DNA of 64,000 nucleotides from CAVVSD01 sp963757125. GTDB taxonomy: Bacteria > Actinomycetota > Thermoleophilia > Solirubrobacterales > Solirubrobacteraceae. Both the position numbers and the translations under genes were made by a program. Below the pieces are notes generated by a model that saw only the letters and a program-made list of their open reading frames with translations, ran no database searches and was not told the DNA's origin. Position 1 is the first letter of the stretch, and each line of letters opens with the position of its first letter. This document shows, in pieces, positions 33,199 to 41,169 of this stretch. The stretch covers positions 186,001-250,000 of the forward strand of contig CAVWQP010000003.1 in assembly GCA_963757125.1 (NCBI GenBank), in the 5' to 3' direction.

Positions 33199-33257
33199 GC
33201 AGACTTCCTTGCATGCACTCTAACCCCTTGACAGGCGCCGGGGTGCGCTGCATGAGG

Positions 33258-34121
33258 TCATGCCTCATGGGTTTCTAATCCCGCTGCGGCGACCACGAGC
33301 AGGATCCCGACGGCCTCGAGGAGGCCCGGAATCTGGCCCAGCACGATCGCCCCGACGATCGCCGCGGTCGCGGGGAGCAGCGCCAGGAGGAGCGCGAACC
33401 GGGCCCGCGAGAGGCGTCGCATCGCGACCTGCTCGAGGACGTAGGGGACGACGCTCGACGCGAGGCCGACGGCGATCGACGCGAGCAGCAGACCCAGGTC
33501 GGTCAGGCCCGGCACCGCCTCCGAGATGAGGAACGGCGCGAGCACGATCGCACCGAGCGCCATGCCCGCCGCCAGGCCGTCCTGCGGGCGGATGCCCGGG
33601 TCCGACGCGACGCGGTGGCCGAGCACGATGTAGACCGCCCACAGCGCGCCGGCGGTGAGCGCGAACGCGACGCCCGCCGGGCTCCCGGAGACGTGCACGT
33701 CGGCGAGCAGCAGCACGCCGAGCACGGCGAGGGCGAGCGCGATCAGGTCGCGCCTGGTGCGCGAGCCGAGCGCCGCCACCGCCACCGGGCCGGAGAACTC
33801 GATCGCGACCGCCGTCCCGAGCGGCAGCCGGTCGATGGCGAGGTAGAACGCGAGGTTCATGCACGCCAGCGCCGTGCCGAACAGGCCGACGAGCAGCAGC
33901 CGACGGGCGGTCCAGCGCGTGCGCCACGGCCGCCGCCAGGCGACGAGCGCGACGGCGGCGCTCGCCGCCCGCAGCCAGGAGAGCCCGGCCGCGGGGATCG
34001 ACGCGAAGAGCAGGACGGCGACGGCAGACCCCAGGTACTGCGAGATCGCGCCGAGGACGAAGAGCGTCTGCGGCGGGATCCTCGCGAGCCGGTCGATGGG
34101 CGATTGTGTCCGTGCGACCAC
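33258..34121 (-). CDS. EamA/DMT-family transporter (RhtA-like)
   Basis: 287 residues with ten hydrophobic segments in two repeats: PPQTLFVLGAISQYLGSAVA, LPLGTAVAIEFSGPVAVAAL, LALAVLGVLLLADVHVSG, then GALWAVYIVLGHRVA and SSVVPYVLEQVAMRRLSRAR. The EFSGP and YVLEQ features match RhtA, which exports threonine/homoserine. GTG at 34121 is only 16 bp from the divergent UspA-like gene; upstream in-frame codons are Ser/Thr-rich antisense and were excluded. Confidence 0.85.
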   Translation of the reverse strand: MVARTQSPIDRLARIPPQTLFVLGAISQYLGSAVAVLLFASIPAAGLSWLRAASAAVALVAWRRPWRTRWTARRLLLVGLFGTALACMNLAFYLAIDRLPLGTAVAIEFSGPVAVAALGSRTRRDLIALALAVLGVLLLADVHVSGSPAGVAFALTAGALWAVYIVLGHRVASDPGIRPQDGLAAGMALGAIVLAPFLISEAVPGLTDLGLLLASIAVGLASSVVPYVLEQVAMRRLSRARFALLLALLPATAAIVGAIVLGQIPGLLEAVGILLVVAAAGLETHEA

Positions 34122-34137
34122 GGGGATACTGCCCAGC

Positions 34138-34512
34138 GTGAACGTGCTCGTGCTGGCCGCGTCCCCCGTCGACGCCTCGCTGCTGCGCCGTGAGCTCGGC
34201 GACGAGGTCGAGGGCGCGCAGGTCCTGGTCGTGTCCCCCGCGGTGAACTCCTCGCCGCTGGCGTTCTGGGTCTCCGACTCCGACGAGGCGATCGAGGACG
34301 CGCAGGAGCGCCTCGACGAGACGCTGGCGGGGCTGCGGGCGGGCGGCGTGGAGGCGAGCGGGACGACCGGCGACAGCGAGGGGATCGTCGCCATCCAGGA
34401 CGCCCTCGCGAGCTTCCAGGCGGATCGCGTCGTCGTGGTCGACGACCCCGACGTGGCCGACGAGGCGTCCGAGCGCCTCGACGTCCCCGTGACGGCCGTT
34501 CAGTCCACGTAG
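34138..34512 (+). CDS. UspA-like alpha/beta protein
   Basis: 124 residues. NVLVLAASPVDASLLRRELG begins a Rossmann-like strand and helix; DAQERLDETLAGLRAGGVEA and GDSEGIVAIQDALASFQADR then VVVVDDP match the layout of universal stress proteins, but the ATP-binding GxxGxxxxG motif is not evident. Role unknown. GTG at 34138, with GATACT ending 7 nt upstream as a probable leaderless -10. Last 13 bp overlap the convergent nudix gene. Confidence 0.65.
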   Translation: MNVLVLAASPVDASLLRRELGDEVEGAQVLVVSPAVNSSPLAFWVSDSDEAIEDAQERLDETLAGLRAGGVEASGTTGDSEGIVAIQDALASFQADRVVVVDDPDVADEASERLDVPVTAVQST

Positions 34513-35129
34513 CCGGGCTCGCCCGGCAGGACGATCCGGCCGTCGATGACCTGGGGGCGGATCGGCTCCAGGTCGCGACCCTGCGACGCGGCCATCAGCT
34601 CCGCGGCGCTGCCGAACTCGTGGATCGCCTCGAAGTGCTTCAGCGTGGGGAGGACGAGCGGGAGGTCGCCGCGGTCGAAGGCGGCCAGCGCGGCGCCAGG
34701 GGCGAACCAGCCCACGTCGACGCACTCCTCGCCGTCCACGCGCGGCTGCGCGCCGTCGGGGGCCTCGCCCAGGTAGAAGCGCGTGTCGAAGCGGATGCCC
34801 GAGGTCGCCGGCGTGACCCAGCGGCTGAACCCGACGAGCGAGGCCGGATCGACGCCCTCGACCGCCGCCTCCTCGGCCAGCTCGCGCACGGCCGCCGCCC
34901 GGTGCGCGCCGTCGTCGTCGGCCGCAGCCCGGTCGCCGGGCTCGACGGCGCCTCCGGGGAAGACCCAGAAGCCGCCCATGAACCGGGCCTTCGGTGTGCG
35001 CTGCACGAGCAGGACCTCGAGCGCCGCGTCGCCGCCGCGCAGGAGCAGCAGCGAGGCGGACGGCCGCGGCGTCACGACCTCCCCCTCCACGGGAGGCTCG
35101 CCCTCGGGCCCGGGGCGCCGCCTGCTCAT
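34500..35129 (-). CDS. NUDIX hydrolase (NUDT19/CoA-pyrophosphatase-like)
   Basis: 209 residues. SLLLLRGGDAALEVLLVQRT is the first strand pair; GGFWVFPGGAVEPGD followed by AAVRELAEEAAVEG is the Nudix box GX5EX7REUXEEXGU with an insertion. C-terminal LKHFEAIHEFGSAAELMA and IRPQVIDGRIVLPGEPGY resemble the animal NUDT19 and actinobacterial relatives that hydrolyse CoA esters. ATG at 35129 overlaps the pcaDC stop (ATGA), placing it at the end of the protocatechuate operon, where acyl-CoA turnover would be relevant. Confidence 0.85.
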   Translation of the reverse strand: MSRRRPGPEGEPPVEGEVVTPRPSASLLLLRGGDAALEVLLVQRTPKARFMGGFWVFPGGAVEPGDRAAADDDGAHRAAAVRELAEEAAVEGVDPASLVGFSRWVTPATSGIRFDTRFYLGEAPDGAQPRVDGEECVDVGWFAPGAALAAFDRGDLPLVLPTLKHFEAIHEFGSAAELMAASQGRDLEPIRPQVIDGRIVLPGEPGYVD

Positions 35130-36250
35130 GCGAGACCGAGCTCTCCGAGCGTCTCCTGCGCGATCTTCAGCCCGCTGTTGGCCGTCGGCACGCCCGCGTA
35201 GACGGCGGTGTGCAGCAGCACCTCGCCGATCTCCTCCGGCGTGAGCCCGTTGCGGATCCCGGCGCGCACGTGCATCGCCAGCTCGTTCTCGTGCCCCAGC
35301 CCGCAGAGCAGCGCGAGCGTGATCATGCTGCGGCTGCGCCGGTCCAGGCCCGGGCGCGTCCAGACGTCGCCCCATGCGTAGCGGGTGATGAAGTCCTGGA
35401 ACGGGGCGGTGAGCGCCGTCGTCGAGGCGACGGCGCGGTCGACGTGCTCGTCGCCGAGGACCGCACGGCGGACGGTCATGCCGTCGGCGTGCGCGTCGTG
35501 GGCGAGCAGGTGCTCGAGGATGAGCGCGGTGACCTGCTCGGGCAGCTCGACGTTGGGGATGTGGGCGGCGTCGACCGCCGCCAGCCGCGCACCCGGGATG
35601 CCGGCGGCGATCCTGACCTGGTGCTCGGGCGGGATCGCAGGGTCGCGCAGCCCGGAGATGACGAGCGTCGGTGCGGTGATGCCCGGCAGGCCGCCGAGCA
35701 TGTCCATGGCGTCGATCGCCTCGCAGGACGCGGCGTAGCCCTCGTCCGGGGTGTCGAGCACCCAGGACTTCATGCGGGCGGCGCGCGCCGGGTCCGCGTC
35801 GCGGCCCTCCGGCGTGAGCCAGCGCTCGAGCACCGCGTCGGCCACCGCCGCCGTGCCGTCCTTGCGGACGAGGGCCGCGCGTGCGCCGAAGCCCGCGCCG
35901 GGAAGCGCGGCTGCCGTGGCCGTCGGGATGATCCGCCCGACGCGCTCCGGGTGGTTGATCGCCATCCACATGGCGACCATCCCGCCGAGCGACACGCCGA
36001 CGACGTGGGCGCGCTCGATGCCGAGGCGGTCGAGCAGCGCGACGACGTCGCCGCCGATCTCGTCGATCGTGTACGGCCCCTGCGGGACCGGCGAAGCGCC
36101 GTGCCCGCGCGGGTCGACGCGGATGACGCGGAAGTGCTCCGCGAGCGCCGCGACCTGGGGCTCCCAGAGCTCGAGCGTGGAGCCGAGCGAGGGGAACAGG
36201 ACGACCGCCGGCGCGTCGGCCGGGCCGTCGATGACGTGGTGCAGGTCCAC
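35126..36250 (-). CDS. Bifunctional 3-oxoadipate enol-lactonase/4-carboxymuconolactone decarboxylase (PcaL-type)
   Basis: 374 residues. Residues 1-250 are an alpha/beta hydrolase: VVLFPSLGSTLELW, HVVGVSLGGMVAMWM (nucleophile Ser), SGLRDPAIPP (Asp) and DAAHIPNVE (His). Residues 255-374 are a carboxymuconolactone decarboxylase: DFITRYAWGDVWTRPGLDRR, GHENELAMHVRAGIRNGLTP and LLHTAVYAGVP. The fusion performs the two steps after PcaB and yields 3-oxoadipate; it is known from Rhodococcus and Streptomyces as PcaL. ATG at 36250, 6 nt after the pcaB stop. Confidence 0.93.
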   Translation of the reverse strand: MDLHHVIDGPADAPAVVLFPSLGSTLELWEPQVAALAEHFRVIRVDPRGHGASPVPQGPYTIDEIGGDVVALLDRLGIERAHVVGVSLGGMVAMWMAINHPERVGRIIPTATAAALPGAGFGARAALVRKDGTAAVADAVLERWLTPEGRDADPARAARMKSWVLDTPDEGYAASCEAIDAMDMLGGLPGITAPTLVISGLRDPAIPPEHQVRIAAGIPGARLAAVDAAHIPNVELPEQVTALILEHLLAHDAHADGMTVRRAVLGDEHVDRAVASTTALTAPFQDFITRYAWGDVWTRPGLDRRSRSMITLALLCGLGHENELAMHVRAGIRNGLTPEEIGEVLLHTAVYAGVPTANSGLKIAQETLGELGLA

Positions 36251-36256
36251 CTGTTG

Positions 36257-37588
36257 TCAAGGGCTGGCCTCCCGTGCGTCGTGGGCCGCGAGGGCCCGGT
36301 CGATGAAGACGTCCGTCGAGCCGAGATAGCCCGCGGGGTCGAGCAGCTCCGCGAGCCGCTCCTCGGAGATCCGGTCGCGGATCTCCGGCTGCTCGGCCAG
36401 CGCCTCGGCGAACGGGCCGTCGGCGGCAGCGGCGCGCTGGACGGCCTCGTGCGCCTGCAGCCGTCCGAGCTCCGGCGCGAGCTCGGTGCTCACGCGCTCG
36501 GCGAGCAGCAGGCCGCCCGTGATGTCGAGGTTGGCGCGCATCGCGCCGGCGTCGACCTCCAGCTCCTCCAGGCACGTGCGCAGCCACGCGGCGGCGGAGC
36601 CGGTGGAGCGCAGCAGCTCCGTGAACGGGCGCCACTCCGCGTGCCAGCTCCCGGCGGCGCGCTCGTGCTCGTGCGCCATCGCCCCGAGGAGCGTCGCGAC
36701 GAGCCCGGGCGCCTGCGCGGCGCACGCCGCGGCGCTCACCGCCGCGACCGGGTTGCGCTTGTGGGGCATCGTCGAGGAGCCGCCCGCGGCGCCCTCGGCG
36801 ACCTCCGCCACCTCGGTCTGGGCCATGAGCGCGACGTCGCGCGCGGCCTTCGCCACGACCCCGCACGCCGTGCCCAGCGCGCCCGCGAGCTCGGCGGGAC
36901 GCGTGCGGATCGTGTGCCACGGGAGCACCGGCTGGGCGAGCCCGAGGTCGCGGGCCATGGCGTCCATGACGTCGGCGCCGCGATCGCCGAGCGAGGCGAG
37001 GGTGCCCGCGGCGCCGCCGAGCTGCACGGCGAGGCGCTCGCCGCGGATCGTCCGCAGGCGGGCGATCGCGTCGTCGAGCCCCGTGAGCCAGCCCGCCGCC
37101 TTCAGCCCGAGCGTGACCGGGACCGCCTGCTGGAGCAGCGTCCGGCCGGCGAGGAGCGTTCCGCGGTGCTCCGCCGCCAGTCGCGCGGACGCGGCCGCGG
37201 CGGCGGCGAGGTCGTCCAGCAGCGGCGCCAGGGCGCGGTGGGCGACGAGCATCGCCGCGGTGTCCACGATGTCCTGGCTCGTGGCCCCGCTGTGCACGTG
37301 GCCGGCCGCCGCGCCCTCGACACGCTCCGTGAGCGCCTTCACGAGCGGTGCGGCCGGATTGCCGGTCGACGCCGCCTGCTCGCCGAGCTTCGCGGCGTCG
37401 TAGTGCGCCGCGCCGCACGCGGAAGCGATGGTCTCCGCGTCCGCCGCCGAGATGAGCCCCGCCTCGGCCGAGGCGCGGGCGAGCGCCGCCTCCGCGTCGA
37501 GCATCGCCTGCAGCCACGCGGCGTCGCCGACGGCCTCCCGCACGCGTCCGCGTGCGAGGACGCCGTCGAACAACCCCGCCTCAGCCAT
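36257..37588 (-). CDS. pcaB: 3-carboxy-cis,cis-muconate cycloisomerase
   Basis: 443 residues of the fumarase/adenylosuccinate lyase superfamily: GHVHSGATSQDIVDTA (catalytic Ser/Thr-His region) and the signature GSSTMPHKRNPV. It cyclises 3-carboxymuconate, the product of PcaGH. ATG at 37588 begins MAEAGLFDGVLA; a TTG 24 nt upstream reads into the terminal repeat of the mobile element and was rejected. Without that element the ATG would lie 5 nt after the pcaG stop. Confidence 0.93.
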   Translation of the reverse strand: MAEAGLFDGVLARGRVREAVGDAAWLQAMLDAEAALARASAEAGLISAADAETIASACGAAHYDAAKLGEQAASTGNPAAPLVKALTERVEGAAAGHVHSGATSQDIVDTAAMLVAHRALAPLLDDLAAAAAASARLAAEHRGTLLAGRTLLQQAVPVTLGLKAAGWLTGLDDAIARLRTIRGERLAVQLGGAAGTLASLGDRGADVMDAMARDLGLAQPVLPWHTIRTRPAELAGALGTACGVVAKAARDVALMAQTEVAEVAEGAAGGSSTMPHKRNPVAAVSAAACAAQAPGLVATLLGAMAHEHERAAGSWHAEWRPFTELLRSTGSAAAWLRTCLEELEVDAGAMRANLDITGGLLLAERVSTELAPELGRLQAHEAVQRAAAADGPFAEALAEQPEIRDRISEERLAELLDPAGYLGSTDVFIDRALAAHDAREASP

Positions 37589-37597
37589 CGGCACTAG

Positions 37598-37755
37598 TGG
37601 CCCGTCTCGCAACGGTTCACCCGAGACCCCGGGCGCCGATCACCGCCTGGCGGCGTCCTCGGACCTCGATGTGGCGGAGCCACACCTTCGGTCCTGCGTC
37701 CTGGCCAGCCGGCGCCGGCATCCCGGGTTTTCGAGTCCCGTCACGAGACGGACCA
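37598..37755. mobile_element. MITE-like 158-bp element with 18-bp terminal inverted repeats and CTAG target duplication
   Basis: The ends read inward TGGCCCGTCTCGCAACGG (37598-37615) and, on the other strand, TGGTCCGTCTCGTGACGG (37755-37738): 15 of 18 identical. Direct CTAG copies flank it (37594-37597 and 37756-37759). It encodes nothing; inside are further small hairpins such as GTGGCggaGCCAC. Removing it with one CTAG rejoins pcaG TAG to pcaB ATG with 5 nt between. IS5-group elements favour YTAR (including CTAG) targets, so mobilisation by such a transposase is a reasonable inference. Confidence 0.7.
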
Positions 37756-38313
37756 CTAGACGGCGAAGAAGACCGTCTCACCCGGGCCCTGGATGCGCAG
37801 GTCGATGTGGTAGCCGCCCTCGCCCTCGGGCTGGGCGAGCAGCGTCGCCCGCCGGTCGGCGGGCACGGCCGCCAGCACCGGGTCGGTCGCGTTCGCGGCC
37901 TCCTCGTCGGCGAAGTAGATCCGCGTCGTGACGCGGTCGAGCAGGCCGCGCGACATCAACGTCACCACGAGGTGGGGCGCCTGCGCGCGGCCGTCGGTGT
38001 AGGGGACGCTGCCCGGCTTGACCGTGCGCACGCCCCAGCGGCCCTCCGCGTCGGCTGCCGAGCGGCCGAAGCCGCGGAACCCGGCGACGCGGCCGCGCGG
38101 GTCGATCGGGTGGTCGAAGCGCCCGGACGGATCCGCCTGCCAGGTCTCGATGAGGGCGTCGGGCACGGGCTCGCCCGCGCCGTCGTAGACGGTGCCGCGG
38201 ATCCAGAAGGCGCCGGGCGTGTCGTTCGGCACGACGTCGGGGCCGTCGGACCAGGGCAGCCCGATCGCGAAGAACGGGCCGACCGTCTGGGACGGGGTCT
38301 GGATGAGCTCCAT
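37756..38313 (-). CDS. pcaG: Protocatechuate 3,4-dioxygenase, alpha subunit
   Basis: 185 residues. Opens TPSQTVGPFFAIGLPWSDGP as PcaG does; IRGTVYDGAGEPVPDALIE and the WQADPSGRFDHP segment are the dioxygenase C fold; APHLVVTLMSRGLLDRVTT and TRIYFADE follow. The alpha chain pairs with PcaH and lacks the iron site. ATG overlaps the pcaH stop (ATGA). Its stop codon TAG lies within the CTAG duplication of the adjacent mobile element. Confidence 0.94.
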   Translation of the reverse strand: MELIQTPSQTVGPFFAIGLPWSDGPDVVPNDTPGAFWIRGTVYDGAGEPVPDALIETWQADPSGRFDHPIDPRGRVAGFRGFGRSAADAEGRWGVRTVKPGSVPYTDGRAQAPHLVVTLMSRGLLDRVTTRIYFADEEAANATDPVLAAVPADRRATLLAQPEGEGGYHIDLRIQGPGETVFFAV

Positions 38314-39035
38314 CAGTCGACGTCCGGGGGCGTCTCGTCGGGGCCGCGCAGCACGATGTCCCAGTGGTAGGCGAGGGCCCAGTCGGGGACCGTCGTGTCC
38401 AGGTCGAAGCTCGCGATCATCCGCTCGCGGGCCTTCGGATCGCGCACGGAGTTGAAGATCGGATCGAACGGGAACAGCGGGTCACCCGGGAAGTACATCT
38501 GCGTCACCAGGCGCTGGGTGAACGACGTCCCGAACAGCGAGAAGTGGATGTGCGCGGGACGCCAGGCGTTGGGGTGGTTGCCCCACGGATAGGCGCCCGG
38601 CTGGATGGTGATGAACTTGTAGTTGCCCTCGGAGTCCGTGACCGTCCGGCCGAGGCCGGTGAAGTACGGGTCCAGCGGCGAGGGGTGCTGATCGCCGTCG
38701 TGGCGGTAGCGGCCGCCGGCGTTCGCCTGCCAGATCTCGATGAGCGTGTCGGGGACGGGTCGGCCCCCGGACTCGAGGACCTTGCCGTAGACGACGATCC
38801 GCTGGCCCTGAGGCTCCTCGGCGTGCTGCCGGGTGAGGTCGTGGTCCAGCTCGCCGATCCGGCCGGGGCCGAGCAACGGGCCCGTCAGCTCGCTCAGCGT
38901 CTGGGGGACCGCGATCAGCGGCTCCTTCGGGTGGCGGAGCGACGTCGAGCGGTACTCAGGTGAGTCCAGCGGGGGATGGACGTCCTCCGGGCGCGGGTAG
39001 CGCGGGAGGACCAGGCGTTCCAGCGCGTCGGTCAT
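38313..39035 (-). CDS. pcaH: Protocatechuate 3,4-dioxygenase, beta subunit
   Basis: 240 residues. VYGKVLESGGRPVPDTLIEI and WQANAGGRYRHDGDQHPSPL (Tyr ligand), YPWGNHPNAWRPAHIHFSLF (second Tyr replaced in position by the conserved Pro-Trp loop and the HxH ligands) and TQMYFPGDPLFPFDPIF identify the iron-bearing chain. With PcaG it opens the ring of protocatechuate. First gene of the operon; ATG at 39035 preceded by AAGGAGAAG. No PcaR-type regulator is next to it. Confidence 0.94.
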   Translation of the reverse strand: MTDALERLVLPRYPRPEDVHPPLDSPEYRSTSLRHPKEPLIAVPQTLSELTGPLLGPGRIGELDHDLTRQHAEEPQGQRIVVYGKVLESGGRPVPDTLIEIWQANAGGRYRHDGDQHPSPLDPYFTGLGRTVTDSEGNYKFITIQPGAYPWGNHPNAWRPAHIHFSLFGTSFTQRLVTQMYFPGDPLFPFDPIFNSVRDPKARERMIASFDLDTTVPDWALAYHWDIVLRGPDETPPDVD

Positions 39036-39112
39036 GCGGGTGGTCTTCTCCTTCCGGCCCGGTCTCCATCCGTGCCGTTCGCACCGTGACCGTATCGCGC
39101 CTGCCGCGACGG

Positions 39113-39118
39113 TACGCT
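39113..39118 (+). promoter_or_regulatory. -10 element of leaderless rubredoxin promoter
   Basis: TACGCT ends 6 nt before the rubredoxin ATG (39125). No ribosome-binding site is present. Confidence 0.5.
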
Positions 39119-39124
39119 GCGGCC

Positions 39125-39307
39125 ATGAGCACGGAGACCGCGTCGCAGAAGTGGATCTGCGAGTCCTGTGGGCTGATCTATGACCCTGCCGAGGGGGATC
39201 CGGACGGCGACATCGCGCCGGGCACCGCGTTCGAGGACATCCCGGACGACTGGTACTGCCCCGTCTGCGGAGCGCGGAAGCAGGACTTCATCCCGTACGA
39301 GGAGTAG
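39125..39307 (+). CDS. Rubredoxin
   Basis: 60 residues. WICESCGLIYDPAEGDPDG and DWYCPVCGARKQDF supply the two CxxC pairs that bind one iron; the FEDIPDDWYCPVCG stretch is nearly invariant. A small electron carrier, plausibly for an alkane hydroxylase, P450 or detoxifying enzyme elsewhere. Its TAG stop overlaps the next GTG. Confidence 0.95.
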   Translation: MSTETASQKWICESCGLIYDPAEGDPDGDIAPGTAFEDIPDDWYCPVCGARKQDFIPYEE

Positions 39308-39645
39308 TGGCCCGCAAGGGCGCAAAGCGCCGTCGGAGCGCCGAGGACCTCCGCGGCGAGCGGCTGTCCTACGGCGAGCCCGTGACCGTCGGCGGCCGCA
39401 CGGTCATCACGGTCACGCGTGTGCGCGCGTCGGGCGCCGGCAAGGCCCGCGCCGTCGACGCGACGCCCGTCGGCTACATCGAGGTGACCGCCGACGGGTC
39501 GGCCTACCACCCCATCGAGGACCCGCGCCGCCGGCTGCGGGCCGCCGCGACCGCGGCGACGACGGTCGTCGGGCTGCTGGCCGGCGCACGAGCCATTCGC
39601 GCATCGCGCCGCCCGGTCCGGCTGCTGCCGCCCGGCCGCCGCTAG
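39307..39645 (+). CDS. Small GerW/YtfJ-like protein with C-terminal membrane segment
   Basis: 112 residues. RLSYGEPVTVGGRTVITVTR and a short Gly/Ala turn, then VGYIEVTADGSAYHPIEDPR, follow the pattern of GerW (YtfJ) family proteins, although the central Gly-rich tract is reduced. A hydrophobic segment (TAATTVVGLLAGARAI) near residues 82-98 is followed by basic residues. Function in non-sporulating actinobacteria is unknown. GTG overlaps the rubredoxin stop, so both are co-translated. Confidence 0.55.
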   Translation: MARKGAKRRRSAEDLRGERLSYGEPVTVGGRTVITVTRVRASGAGKARAVDATPVGYIEVTADGSAYHPIEDPRRRLRAAATAATTVVGLLAGARAIRASRRPVRLLPPGRR

Positions 39646-39648
39646 CGT
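39643..39648 (+). promoter_or_regulatory. -10 element overlapping a stop codon
   Basis: TAGCGT starts with the stop codon of the GerW-like gene and ends 6 nt before the GTG at 39655. Same arrangement as at 29895-29900. Confidence 0.5.
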
Positions 39649-39654
39649 GAAGCG

Positions 39655-41166
39655 GTGAGCAGACTCACCCCGCCGCTCGGCGTCGTCGTCTTCGTCGTCG
39701 GCTCCGCCAGCCTCGGCTCGGAGATCGCGGCCGCCCGTCTGCTCGCGCCGTACTTCGGCGACTCGACGATCATCTGGGCCAACACGATCGGGGTCGTGCT
39801 CGTCGCCCTGTCCGTCGGCTACTGGATCGGCGGGCGCATGGCCGACCGCGACGCGACGCCAGCCGGCCTGTACCGGCTCGTCCTCATCGCGGCGGTGCTG
39901 CTCGCGATCGTGCCGTTCCTCGCGCACCCGTTCCTCGGGCTCGCGGTCGACGCGCTGGACACCGTCGCCGCCGGCGCGTTCGTCGGCTCGCTCGTCGGGG
40001 TGCTCGTCCTCGTGGCGACGCCGGTGCTCGTGCTCGGGATGGTGTCGCCGTTCGCGATCCGCCTCGCGCTCGAGGAGATCGACGACGCCGGCAAGACGAC
40101 GGGCCGCCTCTACGCGATCTCGACGCTCGGGTCGCTGGCGGGGACGTTCCTCAGCGCTCTCCTGCTCATCCCGCTCGTCGGGACGCGGCGGACGTTCCTG
40201 GCCTTCGCGCTCGCGCTCGCCATCGTCGGGATCCTGGGGATCGCGAGGGCGCGCTGGGCGGTCGTCCCCGCGGCTGTCGCGGGAGCGCTGCTGCTGCCGG
40301 TCGGGATCGTGAAGGCGGAGAGCGACGCGGGCCGCGTGATCGACGACGCCGACACCGAGTACCAGTACGCGCGGGTCATCCAGTCGCCCGGCGGCGAACG
40401 GCGACTCGAGCTCAACGAGGGCCAGGCGATCCACTCGCTCATCCGCCCCGGCTCCTATCTCACCGGGGGCTACTGGGACGACATGACCGTGCTGCCCGCC
40501 GCCGCGCGCGGGGGCGAGGCGCCGGGCAAGATCGCGATCCTGGGCAACGCCGGCGGGACCGTGGCACGCGCCGTCGGCCACTACTGGCCCGACACGCTCA
40601 TCGACGGGGTGGAGATCGACCGCGAGGTCTCCGAGATGGGGCGCAAGTGGTTCGACATGCAGGCGCCCCGACTGCGGATCTTCACCGAGGACGCACGCCC
40701 CTTCCTGCGCCGGACCGACGAGCGCTACGACGCGATCCTCGTCGACGCCTACCGCCAGCCGTACATCCCGTTCTACCTGTCGACGCGCGAGTTCTTCAAG
40801 CTCGCCCGCGACCGGCTCAACCCGGGTGGCCGCGTGATCATCAACGTCGGGCACCCCGAGCGCTCCGACGCGCTGGAGAAGGTGCTCACCGCGACGATGC
40901 GCGACGCGTTCCCCAGCGTCGTGCGGGTGCCCGCGGAGTCGACGAACACGATCCTCGTCGCCGGCGACCGCAGCCTCACACCGGCGTCGCTGGGCCCCGC
41001 GGTCAGGCGGCTGCCCGCCGATCTGCAGCTCCGCGCCCGGACGGACGCGGACATCGCGACGCCCGGCCTGCGCGGCGGTCGCGTCTACACCGACGACAAG
41101 GCGCCGGTGGAGTGGCTGGTCGACACCTCGCTCGTGCAGGTGGCGGCCGACGGGGGCGAGCGCTAG
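39655..41166 (+). CDS. Spermidine-synthase-like protein with N-terminal membrane domain
   Basis: 503 residues. Residues 1-225 contain six to seven helices (VVFVVGSASLGSEIAAARLL, IGVVLVALSVGYWIGGRMAD, YAISTLGSLAGTFLSALLLI). Residues 235-490 are a spermidine synthase-like methyltransferase fold: LNEGQAIHSL, IAILGNAGGTVARAVGHYWP, DGVEIDREV, FTEDARPFLR and AILVDAYRQPYIPFYLSTRE. This fused group is common in actinobacteria and is often called fused MFS/spermidine synthase; true polyamine synthesis is uncertain because the putrescine-site residues cannot be confirmed. Convergent with the cyclopropane synthase gene. Confidence 0.85.
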   Translation: MSRLTPPLGVVVFVVGSASLGSEIAAARLLAPYFGDSTIIWANTIGVVLVALSVGYWIGGRMADRDATPAGLYRLVLIAAVLLAIVPFLAHPFLGLAVDALDTVAAGAFVGSLVGVLVLVATPVLVLGMVSPFAIRLALEEIDDAGKTTGRLYAISTLGSLAGTFLSALLLIPLVGTRRTFLAFALALAIVGILGIARARWAVVPAAVAGALLLPVGIVKAESDAGRVIDDADTEYQYARVIQSPGGERRLELNEGQAIHSLIRPGSYLTGGYWDDMTVLPAAARGGEAPGKIAILGNAGGTVARAVGHYWPDTLIDGVEIDREVSEMGRKWFDMQAPRLRIFTEDARPFLRRTDERYDAILVDAYRQPYIPFYLSTREFFKLARDRLNPGGRVIINVGHPERSDALEKVLTATMRDAFPSVVRVPAESTNTILVAGDRSLTPASLGPAVRRLPADLQLRARTDADIATPGLRGGRVYTDDKAPVEWLVDTSLVQVAADGGER

Positions 41167-41169
41167 CGG

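Noticed and set aside
33228..33233. TTGACA near the sigma-factor start
   Set aside because: It is on the plus strand, facing away from the sigma gene and into the 3' end of the EamA gene; no suitable -10 follows.
37601..37755. tRNA-like end (T-arm-like GGGTTTTCGAGTCCC and a final GAGACGGACCA matching CCGTCTC)
   Set aside because: T-arm is not adjacent to the acceptor strand, the T stem is imperfect, the span is 155 nt and no anticodon arm fits. The pairing is explained by terminal inverted repeats of the MITE-like element.
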